Assembly: GCA_964553775.1 (NCBI GenBank)
Contig: CAZKLU010000017.1
Coordinates: 1-31,465, forward strand
DNA from: RUG626 sp964553775
GTDB lineage: Bacteria; Bacillota; Clostridia; Oscillospirales; Oscillospiraceae
DNA: 31,465 nucleotides
Direction of reading: 5' to 3'
Positions within the stretch are counted from its first letter, which is position 1. Every line of letters begins with the position of its first letter. The notes beneath the pieces were generated by a model, which saw only the letters and a program-made list of their open reading frames with translations, was not told the origin of the DNA and did not search any database. This document shows, piece by piece, positions 1 to 6,622 of the stretch. The translations under genes were made by a program, and so were the position numbers.

Positions 1-4
1 AAAC

Positions 5-34
5 AAGCTCGGCTTCTCAAAAGGAGCCGAGCTT
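5..34 (-). terminator. Hairpin terminator after the esterase gene
   Basis: A perfect 10-bp stem (AAGCTCGGCT with AGCCGAGCTT) closes a loop of about ten bases, just beyond the stop of the leftward hydrolase gene. On the minus strand it is followed by GTTT before the window ends, so the length of the U-tract cannot be judged. Confidence 0.6.
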
Positions 35-61
35 TAATTATCAAGAATGATAACGCGAATA

Positions 62-1786
62 TCACTCCGTGCATATACGTTCGATCCAGTCGCATAGTTC
101 GCCGGAGTAATCAGCTTCACAGTGGGGTTTATCCCAGACTAAGGCGTAGTCCACATTCTTTCCGGATTCAATCAGTTTAAGAGCCAGTGCCATTGATATT
201 GTGAACGCTGTATCGGCATCATAAGTACCTGTGCGGATACGGAAGAAGTCAGCGGTAACACTCTGTGTTGAGTCAATAAGATACATAGGGTTGATGAGCA
301 GTTTGCGCTCCGCCAAAGCCTTGTCTCCGGCAACACCGGACCAACATTTGTAATAGCGTTCGTATTCATCGGGGAAAGTCTCCTTCAACTCAGCAATCGC
401 GGGTGCAATATACTCGCTGAAGTGCATATAATCGCGCTCCGGAGTGCCAAACTCCTGATTTTCCCCGCTGTCCATGCCCAAAGTATCGAATGATGTACAC
501 GGCTTCATGCGTCTGCGGTAGTGCAGAATGAAATCATCAAGGTTGGAGATATGAGCCTTTTGACCGTTCCAGCTAAGCCAGTCCCTCTTGTCAGTACCGG
601 AAACCTCCGCTTTTGGAAGCTCCAAGCCCTTGTATGGTTCACCATTCGGCGGACGCGACACTAAATCGCCAAGGCTCAGCGGAGTCTCCGGCGCGTTCCC
701 CTCCGGCGGCATCATAACAGCGGTACCCGCATGGTGCAATCCCAAGCTGTCTCTGTTTGAATCTTCACAGCGTTCCGGTGCGGGAGACTTTATTTCTACC
801 ATATGGGTGTAGTTGCCGGATATATAATCCTCCGCGCTGTATTTCTCAGGCATCTCGCCGTTTTCAAGACGCTTCAGATAATCAGCAGCGGATGTTTCAA
901 GAAGTGTCATTAAATAGTCATACCCTGAACCGCTCCGTCCGTCCTCATTAAGCGTCAAAGACTCTCCGGTTTTGGGATGTTTCAAAGCAAGAGAGTTGAA
1001 GTATTTGATGTAGAATGCTGCCAGCTTGCGTGAAAGTGCCGCCTGAAACGGTGTCATAACACCGGCAGGACCGGCGGGAGAAGATTCGTTCTCAGGGTCA
1101 TTTTGGAACTGCCACTCGTAGGCAATGTCGGCGTGGTCGAGATCCACGATAGGACAGTAGATTTGAGCTGCATACACAGCGTCACTTTCTTCAATAAACG
1201 CGCCGTTTTGCTCTAAAAATGGCAGATAGCGGGGATCGTTGCCGGTTATGCCAATAAGACTCGACATGGCACCGCCAGCACTGCTTCCTATTGATATTAT
1301 GTGACTGAAATCACCGGGCAGAGCATTGGAGTTATGGCGCAGAAAACGTATACCGGTTTTTAGATCCACAAGCGTCCACGGAGATTTGCCGCACAGAATC
1401 CCATTACTGTCACGGCTTTCACGTCCGCGACTGCCACAGGTAACATAGATCATTCCCCTTGTCAGATATTTTTCCGCGTCATCACGGGGACCACCCAGCC
1501 AAGTGTGCGGCATTTGCATATATCCTGCTGCGTTATTCTTAAAGACGATCGGGGATGTTTTTGCAGTGAATCGACCCACAGTACCGTTTGGATTGACGGT
1601 GCCATCATCGTTCAGGAAAGCGGCAGGTACAAAAATGCTCATACGCTGAAATTTTGGTGTAGTGGCGCGAAAAGTATAAAGTATGTCCTCCAGACACCAA
1701 CAGTTGTAATCCTTGTTGAAAATCCACTTGTCACAGCAGTCTTTCAGTTCCGGCGTGTGATTGACAACGGGTATGTATTGCTGCAT
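62..1786 (-). CDS. Tannase/feruloyl-esterase-like alpha/beta hydrolase
   Basis: A 574-residue protein with no signal peptide, so probably cytoplasmic. It carries the serine hydrolase nucleophile elbow GSSAGGA (Ser169), a likely catalytic His555 in KPHCEADYSGE near the C-terminus, and a candidate acid in TYDADT about 30 residues before it. The early GSxAGG motif, long middle lid region and late histidine match bacterial subtype-B tannases and related carboxylesterases, which hydrolyse esters of plant phenolic acids; at 574 residues it is about 100 longer than Lactobacillus plantarum tannase (known from the family). The substrate is inferred, not shown; a general carboxylesterase is the alternative. 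The start is fixed by AAGGAGCG upstream of the ATG. It has its own promoter and looks monocistronic. Confidence 0.7.
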   Translation of the reverse strand: MQQYIPVVNHTPELKDCCDKWIFNKDYNCWCLEDILYTFRATTPKFQRMSIFVPAAFLNDDGTVNPNGTVGRFTAKTSPIVFKNNAAGYMQMPHTWLGGPRDDAEKYLTRGMIYVTCGSRGRESRDSNGILCGKSPWTLVDLKTGIRFLRHNSNALPGDFSHIISIGSSAGGAMSSLIGITGNDPRYLPFLEQNGAFIEESDAVYAAQIYCPIVDLDHADIAYEWQFQNDPENESSPAGPAGVMTPFQAALSRKLAAFYIKYFNSLALKHPKTGESLTLNEDGRSGSGYDYLMTLLETSAADYLKRLENGEMPEKYSAEDYISGNYTHMVEIKSPAPERCEDSNRDSLGLHHAGTAVMMPPEGNAPETPLSLGDLVSRPPNGEPYKGLELPKAEVSGTDKRDWLSWNGQKAHISNLDDFILHYRRRMKPCTSFDTLGMDSGENQEFGTPERDYMHFSEYIAPAIAELKETFPDEYERYYKCWSGVAGDKALAERKLLINPMYLIDSTQSVTADFFRIRTGTYDADTAFTISMALALKLIESGKNVDYALVWDKPHCEADYSGELCDWIERICTE

Positions 1787-2013
1787 AATAACGCTCCTTA
1801 TACATAGATATTTTTTTCATATTTGTCTTTACACAGAGAAAAGAACGTCCGGTGCAAATTCCGCCTTACGGCATACCTGCATACAGAGCGAGTATGGCAT
1901 AGCTTCTTTTGATTTTTTCTTCAGCTAAAAACACAACTTCACAAAATATGAAATATCCGCTAACAACAGTCCTTCCTCAGTGTCCGAATTTAATAGTTTC
2001 ATCTCTGAAAATG
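1787..2013 (-). other. Long 5' leader of the esterase gene
   Basis: About 220 nt separate the strong minus-strand promoter from the esterase start codon. No upstream ORF or known riboswitch motif was recognised; the only local complementarity seen is GCCG/GGC around 1863-1872. Confidence 0.4.
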
Positions 2014-2042
2014 ATTATAACAAAAAAAGAATTGATTGTCAA
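2014..2042 (-). promoter_or_regulatory. Sigma-A promoter, minus strand (esterase gene)
   Basis: On the minus strand TTGACA (2037-2042) is followed after exactly 17 bases by TATAAT (2014-2019), a perfect consensus pair. Transcription would start near 2007 and run into the esterase gene. Confidence 0.75.
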
Positions 2043-2325
2043 GAATTTCACCATACTTGTAAAAAGGAAACGACAGTTCGGAATCTCACTCCGGCTGCGA
2101 CACGATTCAGGAAATCGGGAACGAGAGATATGACGCTATGATTCCCTTTGAAATCATAGATCGAACTTTGAGTGAATATGTTCGTAACGCGGTACGGTGA
2201 CAGCTTCAGCTATCTGCTGAGAAAATCGAATCCCGATTGATTTTCGGTCTGCGGTGTTACCCTCAGCAAAGACACAAAAATAAAGGACTTCATTCAGTTT
2301 GTATAAGTTTTTCAGAGAAGCCGCG
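2043..2325. other. Gene-poor spacer, possible coding remnants
   Basis: About 280 bases with no convincing gene. A plus-strand frame ending at the stop at 2198-2200 is open for about 44 codons and reads protein-like (ERYDAMIPFEII then LSEYVRNAVR) but has no start or ribosome site. A 60-codon minus-strand frame (2154-2336) overlaps the end of the MATE gene and also lacks a ribosome site. Either could be decayed coding sequence. Confidence 0.3.
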
Positions 2326-3708
2326 TCATGTTTCATTCGCGCACAATGGCGTGACTTTCTTTTGAAACTCTCTGCGAGTGCAAAGAATAACAGTCAACAC
2401 CGCAAGAATTTCGGACACCCACATTGCATACCACACGGTACCCACTCCACCCAGTTTTCCAAACAAAAACGCCAAAGGTACCATAGGGATGAACTGCCGC
2501 AGCGCGGTACCGACCATATTTACAGTGCCGTTGCCAAGACCGGAGCAGGTGTAACCCATCACTGTCGTGACAGCACCAAGAACGAAGGTAACAGCGATGA
2601 TTCGTAGTCCGGGAACGCCAATCTGCAGCGCGGTATCTGAGGCGGAGAAGATTTTCAATAGCGGTTCGGGAATTGCCTCAAAAAGAACGGTACCCACAAC
2701 CGCGATTCCAATGGCTACGGGAACGGCGGTACGCAGAACCTGCTTGATTCTATCAGCGTTCTTTGCGCCGTAATTGAAACCCACAATTGGAATCGCCGCC
2801 TGCCCCAGACCCATGATTGGCATATAAAGGAAGTTTTGCAGCTTATAATATCCGCCGAAGAAAGCGATAGCCGGTGCGGAATTGGCACTTCCGTCAGCTG
2901 CAATTCCGGGGAGCAGTATACCGAGAGTGGCATTCATAGAGAACAGCATAACAGCACTCATAGCCTGGGTCAGAATTGTTGGCAAGCCTACTTTGTAGAT
3001 TAACCATACTGTGTCACTGTGCATCCGAAAACCCTTAAATACGAGTTTTACCTCATGATTGACAGCGAAGTTTAAGCCAAGAGCGACAGCGGCTCCCACC
3101 CATTGACCAATCACTGTCGCAATGGCGGCACCCTCAATGCCCATGTTGAAACCAAAAATAAGTACGGGATCCAGAATGATATTGGTTACTGCTCCAACAA
3201 TCAGAGAGATCATGCTGAGAAATGTATTTCCCACTGCCTGTAAAAGCCGCTGTCCGAGCGTTTCCAGAAATACGCCCAAACAGAATAGCGTACAGATTCT
3301 CAGATAACGTTCGCACATATCAAGAGCATTTTTGCTGCCGCTGCACATATTTATGTAGACATTTAAGAAGCAGGCACCGAAAATCATAAACACAACCATA
3401 CTGAGCAGAGATAAAATCAGACCGGTAGTAGCGACGTGGTTGGCATCATCGTACCGTTTTGCCCCTACCATACGCGAGACTACAGCATTGACACCCACGC
3501 CGGTACCAACTGAAACCGCCACCATCAGCAACTGCACCGGATAAGCAAGAGAAGTAGCGGTGAAAGCTTCTTCGCTTATTTTTGCGACAAAAATGCCGTC
3601 AACGATGTTATATAGTGACTGCACCAGCAGGGACAGCATTAAAGGCAGAGCCATTGTAATAACCAGCCTTGGAACGGGCATAACGCCCATTTTATTCTCT
3701 TTTGCCAT
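2326..3708 (-). CDS. MATE family multidrug efflux transporter
   Basis: A polytopic inner-membrane protein of about 460 residues with roughly 12 hydrophobic segments, in two similar halves. The first helix region (LPLMLSLLVQSLYNIVDGIFV) and the later VVSRMVGAKRYDDA and GLGQAAIPIVGFNYGAKN segments are typical of the MATE/NorM-MepA family, which exports cationic drugs and dyes in exchange for sodium or protons. I chose the ATG at 3708 (MAKENKMGVMPVPR) over an upstream in-frame ATG at 3768, because the latter lies inside the preceding gene and adds 20 non-conserved residues. The chosen start overlaps the preceding small gene by 17 bases, suggesting translational coupling. The divergent MarR regulator suggests control resembling MepR/MepA. 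The exported substrate is unknown. Confidence 0.9.
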   Translation of the reverse strand: MAKENKMGVMPVPRLVITMALPLMLSLLVQSLYNIVDGIFVAKISEEAFTATSLAYPVQLLMVAVSVGTGVGVNAVVSRMVGAKRYDDANHVATTGLILSLLSMVVFMIFGACFLNVYINMCSGSKNALDMCERYLRICTLFCLGVFLETLGQRLLQAVGNTFLSMISLIVGAVTNIILDPVLIFGFNMGIEGAAIATVIGQWVGAAVALGLNFAVNHEVKLVFKGFRMHSDTVWLIYKVGLPTILTQAMSAVMLFSMNATLGILLPGIAADGSANSAPAIAFFGGYYKLQNFLYMPIMGLGQAAIPIVGFNYGAKNADRIKQVLRTAVPVAIGIAVVGTVLFEAIPEPLLKIFSASDTALQIGVPGLRIIAVTFVLGAVTTVMGYTCSGLGNGTVNMVGTALRQFIPMVPLAFLFGKLGGVGTVWYAMWVSEILAVLTVILCTRREFQKKVTPLCANET

Positions 3709-4027
3709 GGTGAAAACCCCCGTGCAATTCAAATGTACCCTTGTCAGCGCGTGTATTCCAATCCGCAATCAGGATGTTTAACAGCCGTTCAAGTTCAGAT
3801 TGCTCCTGCGGGTTCAGGGCAGACAGAAGATCATCACCACTAACACCGCCGTGGTGCAGTATGTGACCGCATTGCCGCAGCTGCCCGATGATACCTTGGG
3901 ACATTTTGTGATCCATATTTTCGTTTTTAACATTGAATTCCGATTCGAAACGCCTACGACCTCTGCCACACTTTAGAGCATCCACAGGACACCGGTTTTC
4001 GCATTGATCGCACAGTTGCTTTTTCAT
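3692..4027 (-). CDS. Small Cys/His-rich protein resembling a MarR without its HTH
   Basis: 111 residues. The N-terminus has four cysteines (C6, C9, C13, C20 in CDQCENRCPVDALKC) that could bind a metal or iron-sulfur cluster, then a basic stretch GRGRRRF. Residues 49-61 (QLRQCGHILHHGG) resemble the first helix of the divergent MarR (LIRCGQKLGNSG), and residues 69-90 (SALNPQEQ...LLNILIADW) resemble its last helix (AALTENEK...LLEKLMISW). The winged-helix part of MarR is absent. The tail is His-rich (LHGGFHHGKRE). A good ribosome site (AGAGGA) precedes the ATG, and the gene is first in the operon with the MATE pump, overlapping its start. Inference: a MarR dimerisation partner or metal/redox sensor for the efflux locus. 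That it is a real gene is well supported; the role is not established. Confidence 0.75.
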   Translation of the reverse strand: MKKQLCDQCENRCPVDALKCGRGRRRFESEFNVKNENMDHKMSQGIIGQLRQCGHILHHGGVSGDDLLSALNPQEQSELERLLNILIADWNTRADKGTFELHGGFHHGKRE

Positions 4028-4054
4028 TATTATCAGTTCCTCTCTATGGTATAA

Positions 4055-4066
4055 TTAGGTACCTAA
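4055..4066. promoter_or_regulatory. Palindromic operator TTAGGTACCTAA (probable MarR site)
   Basis: A perfect 12-bp palindrome directly downstream of the -10 box of the efflux promoter, where a bound repressor would block initiation. TTAG...CTAA half sites are typical of the MarR/SlyA family (SlyA consensus TTAGCAAGCTAA, known). The divergent gene encodes a MarR protein, so it is the likely ligand. Confidence 0.7.
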
Positions 4067-4095
4067 ATAATATCATATTCTTCTTGATTTGTCAA
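4067..4095 (-). promoter_or_regulatory. Sigma-A promoter of the efflux operon
   Basis: On the minus strand TTGACA (4090-4095), a 17-base spacer and TATTAT (4067-4072). The start would fall inside or just beyond the palindromic operator. Confidence 0.8.
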
Positions 4096-4101
4096 TACAT
4101 C

Positions 4102-4130
4102 TTGACAATTTTTGCGGCATATATTATACT
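4102..4130 (+). promoter_or_regulatory. Sigma-A promoter of the marR gene
   Basis: TTGACA (4102-4107), 17 bases, TATACT (4125-4130). Its -35 box lies only 6 bp from the -35 box of the divergent efflux promoter, forming the inverted repeat TGTCAA-N6-TTGACA. The leader to the marR ATG is about 105 nt. Confidence 0.8.
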
Positions 4131-4241
4131 GTTTTTACTATGAAAACCACGATTCATGAGAAATATATAAGTAGTAATGTCTCACCTTGCGTGGCAAACA
4201 GGCTTGGCATTGGTTTATCCGGAAAGAGAGGCTGTGGTATT

Positions 4242-4661
4242 ATGGATTTGAAAAACCATCCATCCATGCGAACAGAAGAGTATCTGCGTATACTTTTGAT
4301 TCGATGCGGGCAAAAGCTGGGAAACAGCGGTTCACGGCAGACACAGGGGCGCGTTTTGAAGATTTTATACTTACAGGGGTCTATGCCCCAGAAGGTTATT
4401 CAGGACAAGCTGAATATTCAGCCGGGATCCATGAGTGAAATTACCGCAAAGCTTGAGCGCAGGGGATTGATCCGCAGGGAAAAGGATGAAGAAGATAAGA
4501 GAAAGATGTTTCTGTCTTTGACAGATGCCGGGCGTATTGATGTAGAGAATTTTCTGTCTCAGGATAATCCGCCCGACGGTCGCCGATTTGCCGCTCTTAC
4601 AGAGAACGAGAAGCAAACTTTATGTACACTTTTGGAAAAGCTTATGATAAGCTGGGAATAA
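4242..4661 (+). CDS. MarR family transcriptional regulator
   Basis: 139 residues from the chosen start, the usual MarR length. It has an N-terminal dimerisation helix (residues 12-30), a winged helix-turn-helix (about 34-100; QKVIQDKLNIQPGSMSEI recognition region, then LERRGLIRREKDEEDKRKM, the classic MarR wing), and a C-terminal dimerisation helix. The frame stays open upstream to 4089, but that would place the start at the promoter; the ATG at 4242 follows AAAGAGAGG at suitable spacing. It is divergent from the MATE operon and most likely represses it through the TTAGGTACCTAA palindrome, releasing DNA when a toxic ligand binds. Ligand unknown. Confidence 0.85.
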   Translation: MDLKNHPSMRTEEYLRILLIRCGQKLGNSGSRQTQGRVLKILYLQGSMPQKVIQDKLNIQPGSMSEITAKLERRGLIRREKDEEDKRKMFLSLTDAGRIDVENFLSQDNPPDGRRFAALTENEKQTLCTLLEKLMISWE

Positions 4662-4987
4662 GAGTTTCATACAGAGTGCCAACTTCAGAGATGCCGGAAT
4701 CGGCTACTATTAGATTTTCGCCGAGTTCTGAATAGATTTCTTTTGTAAAATAAAGAAAACCAGATCGCCTGTTTGCGTGATATATATTCAACATCTTCAT
4801 TCACAGCTTTGTTCCTTATTGTCATTTCGTATATTGGTAATAATCATGTGAATAATATTTTGCTTGTCAAAAACGCCGCTAAATTAAATACTAAAAATGA
4901 AAGCGGCGGGCAAACGGGGGCAAACCGCTAAACAGTTTGCTTTTTTATTATATATACGTTGTATACATTGTTTTCAAGCAGTACCAT
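4662..4987. terminator. Gene-free spacer with tandem hairpins and terminator
   Basis: No gene seen. The stretch holds a 7-bp stem CGCCGCT/AGCGGCG (4874-4880 with 4902-4908) and then GCAAAC/GTTTGC (4920-4925 with 4935-4940) followed by six T residues (4941-4946). The second is a plausible rho-independent terminator for marR; the first may reinforce it. Confidence 0.5.
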
Positions 4988-5962
4988 TCAACCATTTTGA
5001 GATTTACCATAGTTCAATTCATGAGCGAGGGCAGCCTCTCTGAGTTCCCTGTGATACCGCTTTGTTATCGGAACATCAATACCGTGCTGTGCCGCTTTGC
5101 GAATGATCGCGCCGGAGAAAGCATCGTACTCTATAGGTCGCTTGGCTTCCATGTCGCGCTTCATAGAACTTGTAGCATCTTTGGCGTGTTTTTCCATGAT
5201 GAAACGGAACTTTTGATCGACAATATCGCGAGGGAGCGAGACACCTTCCGCAACGCCGACCTGATACGCTTCTGAAAGCAGCGCGTAAGTGTCTTTTTTC
5301 AAATCCTCGTTCTCCTGAATTATACCGGAGGTTATAAGATACCGTGCGGTTATTGTGTTGTACGCGCAATTTAAAATATACTTCTGCCATATCTCGCTTT
5401 CAATATCATCCGCTTGCCGAATATCAAAATTAACAGACGTGAGCAGTTCATATACCGATTCTGTCCCGTCAATGTGCGCTTTATCCTTTATTTTACTTCC
5501 GATAAACATATATGTATAAGAACCCTTCTGCGTGACGGAAAAGTCGCGATTTGCCGCCGAGATGGTATAAATCACCGCGTCACAAACGACCGCTTCGGGA
5601 AATATCTCACGCAGCCGATCACCCGCCTCTATGCCGTTCATAACAGGGACAACAACAGTATGGCTGTCAACTGCCGGACGCAGATTCTCCGCAATTTGAT
5701 CTAAGGAGTAATTTTTGACACAAATAAAGATATAATCCTGTACACCGATTGCCGCAGCGGATTCGACAACCTGTACCGGTCTTGCGGTTAAATCGCCGTA
5801 ATACTCGCTCTGTAGACGGACACCGTTTCGACGAAGAGACTCCGCACGGGAACCTCGTGCTATCAGACACATATTATCGGAATATTTTCTTCCGAGTACA
5901 GCGGACAGCAGACCGCCAATCGCGCCAATACCCGCGACACAGATTTTATTATCAGTATTCAT
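4988..5962 (-). CDS. panE: 2-dehydropantoate 2-reductase family (ketopantoate reductase)
   Basis: 324 residues, normal for the PanE/ApbA family, which uses NADPH to reduce ketopantoate to pantoate on the coenzyme A pathway. The N-terminal Rossmann fold shows GIGAIGG (residues 11-17) and a VMNGIEAGDRL segment after the dinucleotide fold. The C-terminal helical domain has KYILNCAYNTITARY, where the family's catalytic Lys and substrate-binding Asn lie. AAAGGAG before the ATG fixes the start. There are no other pantothenate genes nearby, and the family also contains reductases of related 2-oxo acids, so the exact substrate is less certain than the fold. It appears to be transcribed alone. Confidence 0.8.
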   Translation of the reverse strand: MNTDNKICVAGIGAIGGLLSAVLGRKYSDNMCLIARGSRAESLRRNGVRLQSEYYGDLTARPVQVVESAAAIGVQDYIFICVKNYSLDQIAENLRPAVDSHTVVVPVMNGIEAGDRLREIFPEAVVCDAVIYTISAANRDFSVTQKGSYTYMFIGSKIKDKAHIDGTESVYELLTSVNFDIRQADDIESEIWQKYILNCAYNTITARYLITSGIIQENEDLKKDTYALLSEAYQVGVAEGVSLPRDIVDQKFRFIMEKHAKDATSSMKRDMEAKRPIEYDAFSGAIIRKAAQHGIDVPITKRYHRELREAALAHELNYGKSQNG

Positions 5963-6019
5963 GATTTTTCTCTCCTTTAAATAATGAATTTATTTGCTCG
6001 GCGTTGTGAATACGGTCAA

Positions 6020-6182
6020 TTACCGGTCAGGAACCGGAACCTTTGAAATAATCAACCGCAGGGGTGGAACAAGGCATTTCAAAGCGGCTTGATCATAGTT
6101 TTTGAGACACTCACGAACCGCACTCGCGCTGATAGGATTGCCGTCCACCTTTTTCTTGGAACGATGTCATGCTTGATACCGG
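6020..6182 (-). pseudogene. C-terminal relic resembling citrate lyase ligase (citC)
   Basis: Read leftward, one frame gives AGIKHDIVPRK and, after a one-base shift in an A-run near 6150-6155, the next frame gives KVDGNPISASAVRECLKNYD and then LKCLVPP before the stop at 6020-6022. The pattern IPRK-[x]-DG-x-xISAS-x-VR-x-L-x-x-x-D-x-x-x-L-x-x-LVP is the C-terminal signature of [citrate (pro-3S)-lyase] ligase, a nucleotidylyltransferase that acetylates the citrate lyase acyl carrier (family knowledge). Only about 50 codons remain, there is a frameshift, and the 5' part is replaced by transposase-like sequence, so this is a dead fragment. Another nucleotidylyltransferase with an ISAS-VR motif is possible. 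Confidence 0.5.
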
Positions 6183-6288
6183 CTTTGCTTATGCTTGCAA
6201 TAGCACTCCTGCCATAGAGGTCTATGATAGTACAGTTGTAACGTGCATCTCCATTTTTCAAAACAGGTGTATGAAATCCGTACACCAT
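6183..6288 (-). pseudogene. IS3-type transposase fragment
   Basis: About 35 codons reading LKNGDARYNCTIIDLYGRSA resemble the start of the DDE integrase core of IS3/IS150-group transposases, where a DFTYL segment is followed by RYNCTIIDLHDRSVIAS. The similarity stops abruptly at the junction with the citC-like relic. No inverted repeats or second ORF were seen, so it is only a scrap. Confidence 0.45.
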
Positions 6289-6300
6289 TATTAACCTGGT

Positions 6301-6549
6301 CTGTCTGCCTTATTATTTTATCAATAAAATAATTTGAAGTCAAGCAGTTTAATCATTTACAAGCATTGATAATACGGCTTTATATTTCAGGGTCTGTTTT
6401 ACATCTTATGCCGAATTTACTGCATCACTTAAAGGTACCGGCTTTGGATACCTCACACTCAGCGGTATTGCTCTTGCAGATTCATCCTTCTTCCTCACGA
6501 AGGCGGACGATTTTTTATCTGATTTTCGCTTGTAATTTTTTCTAATCCA
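6301..6549. other. Gene-free spacer upstream of the kinase
   Basis: No intact gene in either strand. It has an imperfect hairpin AGGTACC/GGATACCT around 6433-6452 and a weak CCTTC/GAAGG hairpin ending in a T-run near 6483-6517. With the relics beside it, this looks like decayed sequence. Confidence 0.4.
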
Positions 6550-6578
6550 TTGACATTTTTCTAAAAATATTGTAAAAT
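6550..6578 (+). promoter_or_regulatory. Sigma-A promoter of the kinase-LRR operon
   Basis: TTGACA (6550-6555), a 17-base spacer and TAAAAT (6573-6578), about 45 bases ahead of the chosen start codon. Confidence 0.75.
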
Positions 6579-6622
6579 CTAATCATCTATGTTCATATAT
6601 GCAATCAGAAAGGCGTGATCTT

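Noticed and set aside
2154..2336. 60-codon minus-strand frame just after the MATE gene
   Set aside because: It overlaps the MATE stop, but no ribosome site or family motif was seen. Kept only as a possible remnant in the spacer note.
4089..4241. N-terminal extension of the MarR gene to an upstream start
   Set aside because: The frame is open, but its first ATG lies inside the divergent promoter region and the one at 4140 has no ribosome site; the MarR core begins after 4242.
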